NCBI GenBank assembly: GCA_947630245.1
Contig: CANRGR010000008.1
Coordinates: forward strand, 1 to 36,367
Source: an uncultured Clostridia bacterium
Lineage (GTDB): Bacteria > Bacillota > Clostridia > Christensenellales > Borkfalkiaceae
DNA: 36,367 nt
Reading direction: 5' to 3'
Shown: positions 15,731 through 23,328 of the stretch, one piece after another
Layout: every line of letters starts with the position of its first letter
How positions within the stretch are numbered: the first letter of the stretch is position 1
Notes under the pieces: generated by a model
The model's database searches: none
The model's input: the letters and a program-made list of their open reading frames with translations, nothing else
What the model was told of the DNA's origin: nothing
Made by a program: the position numbers and the translations under genes

Positions 15731-18262
15731 ATGGAACAAATCAAATTTGTGATTCAGAAGAGCGCGCGGATCGGCAAGCTCATCGACGATCTCTACGCCA
15801 AGATGCCGGAGATCGAGTCCGCACGCGGGATCCTCGTCACGGAGAGCTACCGGAGCACGGAGGATCTTCCCATCATCCGCCGCAGAAGCGCGGCGTTTGC
15901 GCACATTCTCAAAAATATTCCGATCATCATCCGCGACGGCGAACTCATCGTCGGAAGCGCGACCATCGCGCCGCGCGGCTGTCAGGTCTTTCCCGAATAT
16001 TCCTATGAATGGCTGGAAGCGGAATTCGATACGGTTGCGACCCGCGCCCCCGACCCGTTCTACATCAGCGAAAAGACAAAACAGGAGCTCCGCGCCGTCT
16101 ATCCCTATTGGAAGGGAAAGACGTGCAGTGACCTTGCCCGGACGAACATGTCCCCCGAGGCGTATGCGGCGTTCACCGTGCACGGCATGTACACGCCCGG
16201 GAACTACTTCTACAACGGAATCGGGCATGTCAACGTGGACTATGCAAAGGTGCTCCGCGTCGGATACCGCGGGATCATCGACGAGGCGAAGGAAGCGCTC
16301 GCCTCGCTCACCGTCTGCAATCCCGAATATGTGCGCCGCCACAATTTCCTCACGGCGGTCGTCGAGAGCTGCGAAGCCGTGATCGGCTATGCCAATCGCT
16401 ACGCCGTTCTCGCGCGCGACATGGCGAGAAAGGAAGCGAACGCAACGCGGCGGGCGGAACTCAAAGAGATTGCCTCCGTCTGCGCCCGCGTGCCGGAGAA
16501 TCCCGCGCGCAACTTCCGCGAGGCATGCCAGAGCTTCTGGTTCATCCAGCTTTTGCTCCAAATCGAATCGAGCGGACATTCCATCTCGCCCGGCAGATTC
16601 GACCAATACATGTATCCCTATTATAAAAAGGATATGGACGAGGGTAAGATCACGCGGGAACAGGCGCAGGAACTGCTCGACTGTATCTGGGTCAAACTCA
16701 ACGACATCAACAAGTGCCGTGACGCGGCGTCTGCGGACGGATTCGCGGGCTACGGCATGTTCCAGAATCTCATCGTCGGCGGTCAGGACGTCCACGGCAT
16801 GGACGCGACCAACGATCTGTCTTTTATGTGTATCGAAGCGGCGATGCACGTCCCGCTTCCCCAACCGTCGCTCTCCATCCGCGTCTGGAACGGCTCCCCG
16901 CAGGATCTTCTCCTCAAAGCGGCGGCTCTGACGCGCATCGGCACGGGACTGCCCGCCTATTACAACGACGAGATCATCATTCCTTCGATTATGGCGCGCG
17001 GGCTCACGCTCGAGGACGCGCGGGATTATTGCATTATCGGCTGCGTCGAGCCGCAGAAGGGCGGCAAGACGGACGGCTGGCACGACGCCGCGTTCTTCAA
17101 CATGTGCCGCGCGATGGAGATGGTTTTCACAAACGGCATGGACAGGGGCGTCAGAATCGGACCGGAGACGGGCGACGTCACAAAGATGACGACCTTCGAA
17201 GAAGTGTTCGAGGCGTACAAGACCCAGCAGACGCATTTTATCCGTCTCCTCGTCAATGCGAACAACGCGATCGACGCCGCGCATGCGGTGCGCTGTCCGC
17301 TTCCTTTCGAATCCTGTATGGTGCAGGACTGCATCGGGCGCGGAATGTCTCTCCAAGAGGGCGGCGCGATCTATAATTTCACGGGACCTCAGGGCTTCGG
17401 TATCGCGAACAACACCGACGGACTTCTTGCGATCAAACAACTTGTCTTTGAAGAGAAGAAGGTGACGATGGCGGAATTCCGCGACGCGATGGCGGCGAAC
17501 TTCGGCTACGGATTGAAGGGCGCCGCGGCGGAGCGGGTGACGGGCGAGATCGCCGCACAGCTCCGCAAACAGGGCGTGAACGTGGACGAGAAGGTCGTCA
17601 AGGTCATCTATGACGAAGTCACGTCGGCGGGCGGGCTCGATCCCAAGTTGAAGGCGAGGTATCGCGAGATCAAACGTCTCATCGACGAGACCTGTCCCAA
17701 ATACGGCAACGACATCCACGACGTCGACATGTTCGCCCGCGAAGTGGGCAACACCTACACGAAGGAGATGGAAAAATACCGCAATGTGCGCGGCGGCACC
17801 TTCCAGGCGGGGCTCTATCCCGTCTCGGCGAACGTCCCGCTCGGCGCGCAGACGGGCGCAACGCCCGACGGCAGGCTCGCATACACCCCGATCGCGGACG
17901 GCATCGGTCCCGCTTCGGGCAGAGACGTGAAGGGTCCGACCGCGACGGTCAACTCCGTTGCGAAGCTCGAACAGGGAATCGCCTCCAACGGGACACTGCT
18001 CAACCAGAAATTCCATCCTTCCGCACTGGCGGGGATGGCGGGACTTACCAAGTTCGTCGCGCTCATCCGCTCCTATTTCGATCAAAAGGGCATGCACATG
18101 CAGTTCAACGTCGTCACGCGCGAAACGTTGCTCGACGCGCAGAAGCATCCCGAAAAATACAAGACGCTCGTCGTGCGCGTGGCGGGATACAGCGCGCTCT
18201 TCACAACGCTCTCCCGCTCTCTCCAAGACGACATCATCAACCGCACGCAGCAGGGATTCTGA
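15731..18262 (+). CDS. Glycyl radical enzyme, probable B12-independent 1,2-propanediol dehydratase
   Basis: Active-site DYCIIGCVEPQKGG and C-terminal glycyl-radical motif VVRVAGYSALFTTLSRSLQDDIINRTQQGF; BMC context. Confidence 0.93.
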   Translation: MEQIKFVIQKSARIGKLIDDLYAKMPEIESARGILVTESYRSTEDLPIIRRRSAAFAHILKNIPIIIRDGELIVGSATIAPRGCQVFPEYSYEWLEAEFDTVATRAPDPFYISEKTKQELRAVYPYWKGKTCSDLARTNMSPEAYAAFTVHGMYTPGNYFYNGIGHVNVDYAKVLRVGYRGIIDEAKEALASLTVCNPEYVRRHNFLTAVVESCEAVIGYANRYAVLARDMARKEANATRRAELKEIASVCARVPENPARNFREACQSFWFIQLLLQIESSGHSISPGRFDQYMYPYYKKDMDEGKITREQAQELLDCIWVKLNDINKCRDAASADGFAGYGMFQNLIVGGQDVHGMDATNDLSFMCIEAAMHVPLPQPSLSIRVWNGSPQDLLLKAAALTRIGTGLPAYYNDEIIIPSIMARGLTLEDARDYCIIGCVEPQKGGKTDGWHDAAFFNMCRAMEMVFTNGMDRGVRIGPETGDVTKMTTFEEVFEAYKTQQTHFIRLLVNANNAIDAAHAVRCPLPFESCMVQDCIGRGMSLQEGGAIYNFTGPQGFGIANNTDGLLAIKQLVFEEKKVTMAEFRDAMAANFGYGLKGAAAERVTGEIAAQLRKQGVNVDEKVVKVIYDEVTSAGGLDPKLKARYREIKRLIDETCPKYGNDIHDVDMFAREVGNTYTKEMEKYRNVRGGTFQAGLYPVSANVPLGAQTGATPDGRLAYTPIADGIGPASGRDVKGPTATVNSVAKLEQGIASNGTLLNQKFHPSALAGMAGLTKFVALIRSYFDQKGMHMQFNVVTRETLLDAQKHPEKYKTLVVRVAGYSALFTTLSRSLQDDIINRTQQGF

Positions 18263-18273
18263 TCCGAGGGATT

Positions 18274-19056
18274 ATGGCATATCAAGGCAAAGGCAGAATT
18301 TTCAATATTCAGCGCTTCTCGATCCACGACGGTCCGGGAATCCGTACCATCGTGTTTTTCAAGGGCTGTTATATGCGCTGTGCCTGGTGCTGCAACCCCG
18401 AATCGCAGGAATACGGGATCGAGACGATCGTCGAAAACGGAAAGGAAAAGACGGTGGGGCGGGACGTGACCGTGGAGGAGATCATGCCCGAATTGCTTTC
18501 GGACGCGATCTTTTACCGCCGTTCCGGGGGCGGGATTACGCTCTCGGGCGGGGAATGCCTTGCCCAGCACGAGTTTGCGCGCGATCTGCTCGAAGCCTGT
18601 AAAAACGAGGGACTGCATACGGCGGTCGAATCGACGGCGAACGCGCCCTTCGAAAAAATCCGTGCGATTCTTCCCTTTCTCGATCTCTATCTCATGGACG
18701 TCAAGCACATGGACAGCGCGAAGCACCGCGAATATACGGGGGTCGGAAACGAACTCATCCTCGCAAACGCGCGGAAGATCGCGGAGAGCGGGGTGGAGCT
18801 CATCATCCGCACGCCCGTGATCCCGGGCTTCAACGATACCGAGGGAGAGATCCGCGCGATTTCCCGCTTTGCGGCGTCCCTTCCGGGCGTGAAGGAGCAC
18901 CACTTGCTCCCGTATCACCGCCTCGGACAGGACAAATATGCGGGGCTCGGAAGATCGTATGCGCTCGACGGCGTGGAACCGCCCACAAAAGAACGGATGG
19001 AGTACTTACTTTCATGCGCCGAGACGAGCGGGCTGCGATGCCAGATCGGCGGATAA
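18274..19056 (+). CDS. Glycyl-radical-enzyme activase (radical SAM)
   Basis: FSIHDGPGIRTIVFFKGCYMRCAWCCNPESQ (CxxxCxxC), GGGITLSGGECLAQ, LMDVKHMD, RTPVIPGFNDTE. Confidence 0.95.
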   Translation: MAYQGKGRIFNIQRFSIHDGPGIRTIVFFKGCYMRCAWCCNPESQEYGIETIVENGKEKTVGRDVTVEEIMPELLSDAIFYRRSGGGITLSGGECLAQHEFARDLLEACKNEGLHTAVESTANAPFEKIRAILPFLDLYLMDVKHMDSAKHREYTGVGNELILANARKIAESGVELIIRTPVIPGFNDTEGEIRAISRFAASLPGVKEHHLLPYHRLGQDKYAGLGRSYALDGVEPPTKERMEYLLSCAETSGLRCQIGG

Positions 19057-19067
19057 GGGAGGATTCA

Positions 19068-19427
19068 ATGGAACTCAAAGAAAAAATGCGCATCATACAG
19101 GAGCTCGTCCCCGGCAAGCAGGTCACGCTCTGCCACATCATCGCCAACCCCGACGACGTGCTCTATACCAAGCTCGGGCTCGATCCCAAGACCGACTATT
19201 CGCGCAGTGCGATCGGCGTGCTTACGATCAGCCCCTGCGAGAGCGCGGTCATCGCGGCGGACATCGCCTTGAAGGCGTCCAACGCCGAAGTCGGATTTGT
19301 GGACAGATTCACGGGCACGCTCATCATCTCGGGCTCGGTCTCGGCAGTCGAAGCCGCGTTTACGGCGATCCGCGAATATGTGATCAATAAGCTCGGCTAC
19401 ACCTGCTGCGAACTGACAAGAACCTGA
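19068..19427 (+). CDS. PduU/EutS-like (circularly permuted) BMC-H shell protein
   Basis: MELKEKMRIIQELVPGKQVTLCHIIANPDDVLYTKLGL...AIGVLTISPCESAVIAADIALKASNAEVGFVDRFTGTLIISGSVSAVEAAF. Confidence 0.92.
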   Translation: MELKEKMRIIQELVPGKQVTLCHIIANPDDVLYTKLGLDPKTDYSRSAIGVLTISPCESAVIAADIALKASNAEVGFVDRFTGTLIISGSVSAVEAAFTAIREYVINKLGYTCCELTRT

Positions 19428-19459
19428 GCGACGGGGCAGTTCACGGACGGGGTACCGAC

Positions 19460-19897
19460 ATGAAGAAGATCATTCTGATCGGCCGCGTTGCGGCGGGCAA
19501 GACCACGCTCACGCAGGCGTTGCGCGGCGAGGAGATCCACTACTTCAAGACGCAGTACATCAATTATCTCGATACGATCATCGACACGCCGGGCGAGTAC
19601 ACCGAGCTTCGGCAGACGAGCGGAGCGCTGGCGCTCTATGCCTATGAGGCGGACGTCGTCGGGCTCGTGCTCTCCGCAAACGAACCGTATTCCATCTTTT
19701 CGCCCTGCATCACGAGCCTCGTCAACCGCGAGGTGATCGGGATCGTGGCGGGGATTGACAAACCCGACGCCAACGTCGAACGCGTTTCCCGTTGGTTGCG
19801 GCTTGCGGGGTGCAAGAAGATCTTCCCCGTGAGCGCGGTGACGGGCGAGGGACTTTCGGATATCATTGCCTATCTCGAAGAGGAGGGCAAAAGATGA
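19460..19897 (+). CDS. EutP/PduV-like P-loop GTPase
   Basis: MKKIILIGRVAAGKTTLTQALRG (Walker A), IIDTPGEYTE, AGIDKPDAN, PVSAVTGEGL. Confidence 0.92.
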   Translation: MKKIILIGRVAAGKTTLTQALRGEEIHYFKTQYINYLDTIIDTPGEYTELRQTSGALALYAYEADVVGLVLSANEPYSIFSPCITSLVNREVIGIVAGIDKPDANVERVSRWLRLAGCKKIFPVSAVTGEGLSDIIAYLEEEGKR

Positions 19898-20685
19898 GCC
19901 TTACAAAAGTGATCTCCTTTGCCAACAACAAGGGCGGAAGCGGAAAGACGACGACATGTTCCAACGTCGGCTGTGCGCTCTCCATGCTCGGCAAGCGCGT
20001 GCTCATGATCGACGGGGATATGCAGCTCAATCTCACCATCTCTTACTTCGACGAGGACACCGCGCTCGGATTTGCCAAGAGCGGAAAAAACATTCTCGCC
20101 GCGGTCAAGGAGGAGCGCGATCTCGGGGAATATGTCGTTCCCACGAGATTCGAGGGACTCGATATGGTCACGTCGTCCTCCCTCATGAGCGGGATCGAGT
20201 TCGAACTCTTTCCCAAATGGCAGCGCGAATTTGTGCTTTCCAAGTGCCTCGAACCCGTCAAGGCGCGGGGGACGTACGACTACATCCTCATCGACGCGCC
20301 GCCCACGCTCGGCGGCTGGGTGATGAATATCCTCTGTGCGTCGGACGACGTCGTCATTCCCGTCGAAGCCAGCCCGTGGGGGCTCTTCGGACTTGCCAAT
20401 ATGTTTGACTTCATCTCGCAGGCAAAGCGGCTCGCGCCGCGGATGGAGATCCTCGGGATCGCCGTCACGAAGGCGGACGAGCGGAAAAAATATTTCAAGC
20501 AGACCCTCGAAACGCTGAAAGGGTTGGAGCAGACGCGGATGTTCGAGAACTATATCCGCGTGGACAGCGCGATCGAATGGTCGCAGGACAGCAGCTGTCC
20601 CGTTGTCGCCTATAAAAAGACGAGCCGTAGCGCCGTCGAATATAGTAATCTTACAAAGGAGATCATGAAGTATGCCGATCGGTAA
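19894..20685 (+). CDS. ParA/MinD-family ATPase in the BMC operon (McdA-like positioning ATPase candidate)
   Basis: FANNKGGSGKTTTCSNVG (deviant Walker A with signature Lys), LMIDGDMQLNLT (A'), YDYILIDAPPTLGGWVMN (Walker B). The ATG overlaps the EutP-like stop (ATGA). Residues after the ATG match ORF-track entry 19792-20685. Confidence 0.93.
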   Translation: MSLTKVISFANNKGGSGKTTTCSNVGCALSMLGKRVLMIDGDMQLNLTISYFDEDTALGFAKSGKNILAAVKEERDLGEYVVPTRFEGLDMVTSSSLMSGIEFELFPKWQREFVLSKCLEPVKARGTYDYILIDAPPTLGGWVMNILCASDDVVIPVEASPWGLFGLANMFDFISQAKRLAPRMEILGIAVTKADERKKYFKQTLETLKGLEQTRMFENYIRVDSAIEWSQDSSCPVVAYKKTSRSAVEYSNLTKEIMKYADR

Positions 20686-20899
20686 AAATGCAATCAAGAG
20701 AGTGGAGAACAACGGCTATTCCAACGTGCAGACGTCCGCGCCCGACATGGAGAACAGCGTTGTTCTTGCGGAAGGGGAACGCCCCGCAAAGCGCGCGCCC
20801 GCAGCCAAAAAGCCCGCAACCGAGAAGAAAGTCGGCGGCGGAAAGAACGGCTTCGAACGCGTGGAGTTTGGCGACGAAATGCCGTATTGGCTCCTTTAA
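20672..20899 (+). CDS. Small basic protein partner of the ParA ATPase (candidate McdB/ParB-like adaptor)
   Basis: MPIGKNAIKRVENNGYSNVQTSAPDMENSVVLAEGERPAKRAPAAKKPATEKKVGGGKNGFERVEFGDEMPYWLL; overlaps the parA 3' end by 14 nt; aaaggag RBS upstream; terminator follows directly. Confidence 0.8.
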   Translation: MPIGKNAIKRVENNGYSNVQTSAPDMENSVVLAEGERPAKRAPAAKKPATEKKVGGGKNGFERVEFGDEMPYWLL

Positions 20900-20907
20900 C
20901 CGGACGG

Positions 20908-20943
20908 TCCACCCGAAAATCGGGTGGATTCTTCGCGTTTTTT
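20908..20943 (+). terminator. Rho-independent terminator closing the BMC operon
   Basis: TCCACCCGA-AAA-TCGGGTGGA then ttcttcgcgtttttt. Confidence 0.8.
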
Positions 20944-20950
20944 GCCATTT

Positions 20951-20976
20951 TGCATAGTACTATGTCACACATAACC
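20951..20976. repeat. Third copy of the TATGTCASACATA-type palindrome
   Basis: tgCATAGTACTATGTCACACATAAcc; compare the 5681-5730 elements. Confidence 0.7.
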
Positions 20977-21008
20977 GCGCGTTTTTGCGCGCGGAGGGGG
21001 TTGATTTT

Positions 21009-23072
21009 GTGAAAAACGCTTTTTTATATCTGGAGGACGGAAACGGCCGCGTCCTCTACATCGACCTTTCGGAGCGGGAATTGCCGCGCGGAAACGAGTA
21101 TGCGGAGCTTCCCTTCCTTGCGGAGTATTCCTGCGAGGCGGAGGGGGAATTGCACGGGGAGACGTCGAATTTCCGCCTCGTTTCGGAGCGGGAGCGGGGT
21201 GCGGTGAAAGAGAGCGTCTACCGCTCGGACGACGGCGCGGCGGAAGTTACCGTTATGCGGAAATTCCTGCGCGGCGTGCTCACGCAGTCCTGCGAAATCA
21301 AAAATCTCTCCTCGGGGCGCCTCTGCGTCAAGAAACTCTTTAACCGCTTCCCGGGGATCTGCACGGACGCGCTCTCGGGAGACTATCTCCGCGACGTCGA
21401 GATCGGCGTCGTGCGCGGCGAATGGGGCGGCGAGGGACAGCTGTTCTGGCAGAACGCCGAGGAGCTCGGGCTCTACCGCGCTACGGGACACCGCACGTCG
21501 TGCACGGCACAGCTCTGTTCGCCCGCCGCCTACACGACGAGAAAATTCGCGCCGCTTCTCTTTTTCCGCCACAAAAAGACGGGAACGGTCTGGGCGATCC
21601 AACATCTTCCCGAGGGACCCTATGTGCTCGAAATCGGGCTGACGGATCTCGAAAATATTCCCGGGAGTTTCTATTCCGCCGCCTGCGGCGCGGGCGACAG
21701 CGAGCGGCAGGGGTTCCGCTACTATCTCGGCAGAAACAAGAGCTACCGCAACGCGGAGACCCTCTTCACCTGCATGCCCTCCTTCGGAGAGGCGGTTATG
21801 CGGCTCGCGGAATACCGCCGCACGTTGCGCCGCCGTCCCGCCCCGCCCATCATGTTCAACGACTACATGAACTGCCTCTGGTGCAGGCAGGGGGAGCGGG
21901 AGTGTCTCGATCTGATCGAAGCCGCGCAGAGCGTGGGAGCGGAGGGCTATTGTTTCGACGACGGCTGGTACCGCGCGCCCGACGAGGACGGTTCTCTCCG
22001 TTTGGGGGACTGGATTCCCTGCGATTCGCGCTTCGGCGGGCATACCTTCGCCGAGATGGTGGAGGAGGTCACCTGCCGCGGGATGATCGCGGGCGTCTGG
22101 ACGGAGCTCGAAGTGTGCGCCTCGCGCGCCGCGGCGAGCAAATTCCCCAAGTCGTGGTTCCTCCGCAACGAGGGAGAGCGGATCTTCCGCTGCGGACGGT
22201 ACTATTTCGATCTCACGCGTAAGGATGTGCAGGACTATCTGATCGGAAGGGTGCGCGCGCTCTATGATCTCGGCGTCCGCTACATCAAGAACGACTACAA
22301 CGGGCACCCCGGCTGCGGCTGCGACCACAGGAATGCGTCGCCCTATGCGGGGCTCGAAGTGCATTGCCGCGCCGTGAACGCCTTTTACGAGCGGCTGGGA
22401 CGGATTTTCCCCGATCTCATCCTCGAAAACTGCGCTTCGGGAGCGATGCGGGCGGACGCGCGCACGATGCGCAACTTCAACACGCAGAGCATCTCCGACT
22501 GCGAAGAGTATGAAAAGATGCCCTCCATCCTCAACGGCACGCTCCTGTCCCTCCTGCCCGAACAGATTTCGGTGTGGGTCTATCCCTATCCGCGCATCTT
22601 CTGGGAGATGAACGGCGAGGGGTATCTCACGCGGGAGTACATCGCGTCCCAGGCGGACGGAAGGCAGACCGCGTTCAATTTGGTCAGCGGCTTCATGGGA
22701 ACGCCGCTCCTCTCGGGCAAGATCGACCGCGCCGACGAAAAGAACTTCGAACTCATTGCGCGCGGGATCGCCCTCTACAAGGAAAAGCGCGATTTCATCT
22801 CCACAGCGCTGCCCGTGTATCCGCTCGGCTGCGCCCGTCTCACCGATCCGCTCCGTCCCATCGCGCAGGGGTTGAAGCGCGGAAAGCGGATCCTGCTTGC
22901 CGTGTGGAGAAGGGAAGGGGAGGCGCGCGTGCACATCCCGATCGAGGGGATCGCGGGCGCGGAAGTCTGTTTCCCGCGGGGCGGCTGCGGCATCGACCGC
23001 CGCGAAAACGCCGTCGACGTCGTGTTCTTCGAAAAGAATCAGGCGGTTCTCCTCGACATCACGCTCGGCTGA
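21009..23072 (+). CDS. Alpha-galactosidase-like glycoside hydrolase (GH36/clan D type)
   Basis: GYCFDDGWYRAPDEDGSLRLGDW, DLGVRYIKNDYNGHPGCG, LILENCASGAMRADARTMRNFNTQSISDCEEY. GTG start after GGAGGGGG; the ORF-track TTG at 20985 is less likely. Confidence 0.8.
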   Translation: MKNAFLYLEDGNGRVLYIDLSERELPRGNEYAELPFLAEYSCEAEGELHGETSNFRLVSERERGAVKESVYRSDDGAAEVTVMRKFLRGVLTQSCEIKNLSSGRLCVKKLFNRFPGICTDALSGDYLRDVEIGVVRGEWGGEGQLFWQNAEELGLYRATGHRTSCTAQLCSPAAYTTRKFAPLLFFRHKKTGTVWAIQHLPEGPYVLEIGLTDLENIPGSFYSAACGAGDSERQGFRYYLGRNKSYRNAETLFTCMPSFGEAVMRLAEYRRTLRRRPAPPIMFNDYMNCLWCRQGERECLDLIEAAQSVGAEGYCFDDGWYRAPDEDGSLRLGDWIPCDSRFGGHTFAEMVEEVTCRGMIAGVWTELEVCASRAAASKFPKSWFLRNEGERIFRCGRYYFDLTRKDVQDYLIGRVRALYDLGVRYIKNDYNGHPGCGCDHRNASPYAGLEVHCRAVNAFYERLGRIFPDLILENCASGAMRADARTMRNFNTQSISDCEEYEKMPSILNGTLLSLLPEQISVWVYPYPRIFWEMNGEGYLTREYIASQADGRQTAFNLVSGFMGTPLLSGKIDRADEKNFELIARGIALYKEKRDFISTALPVYPLGCARLTDPLRPIAQGLKRGKRILLAVWRREGEARVHIPIEGIAGAEVCFPRGGCGIDRRENAVDVVFFEKNQAVLLDITLG

Positions 23073-23100
23073 AACCGCAATATCGCCTGAATTTTCCGGA

Positions 23101-23128
23101 AATCTCCTTCAAAAAAGGAGATTTTTTT
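23101..23128 (+). terminator. Rho-independent terminator after the GH36-like gene
   Basis: AATCTCCTT-CAAAA-AAGGAGATT followed by ttttt. Confidence 0.8.
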
Positions 23129-23188
23129 CATTTGCAAACCGCTTGAAAAAATTTTTGTCGAAATTGATAAATTTTTTCAGAAAACCCC

Positions 23189-23217
23189 TTGACAAAAAGT
23201 TCGAAGCGTGATATGAT
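23189..23217 (+). promoter_or_regulatory. Promoter of the rhamnosidase/secreted/ABC cluster, TTGACA-17-TATGAT
   Basis: -35 23189-23194, -10 23212-23217 within GCGTGATATGAT. Confidence 0.75.
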
Positions 23218-23268
23218 TTAATCGGTTACGCGAATAACTGAAATAATTTGTTAATTCATTGACGATCA

Positions 23269-23301
23269 TGTTTGTCATTTGTCAGTCAAATTTGACAAAC
23301 A
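23269..23301. promoter_or_regulatory. Operator-like inverted repeat between promoter and GH78 start
   Basis: TGTTTGTCA (23269-23277) and TGACAAACA (23293-23301), with an additional TTTGTCA at 23278-23284. Confidence 0.6.
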
Positions 23302-23328
23302 TTCGGTCGGATAGAGAGGGTAATAGAA

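Noticed and set aside
19894-20685. ParA as a plasmid or chromosome partition system
   Set aside because: No ParB with HTH/CTPase features and no parS-like array seen; translational overlap with BMC genes favours a BMC role.
20985-21008. Upstream TTG start of the GH36-like gene given by the ORF track
   Set aside because: The GTG at 21009 has a suitably spaced GGAGGGGG; the longer start lies inside the hairpin.
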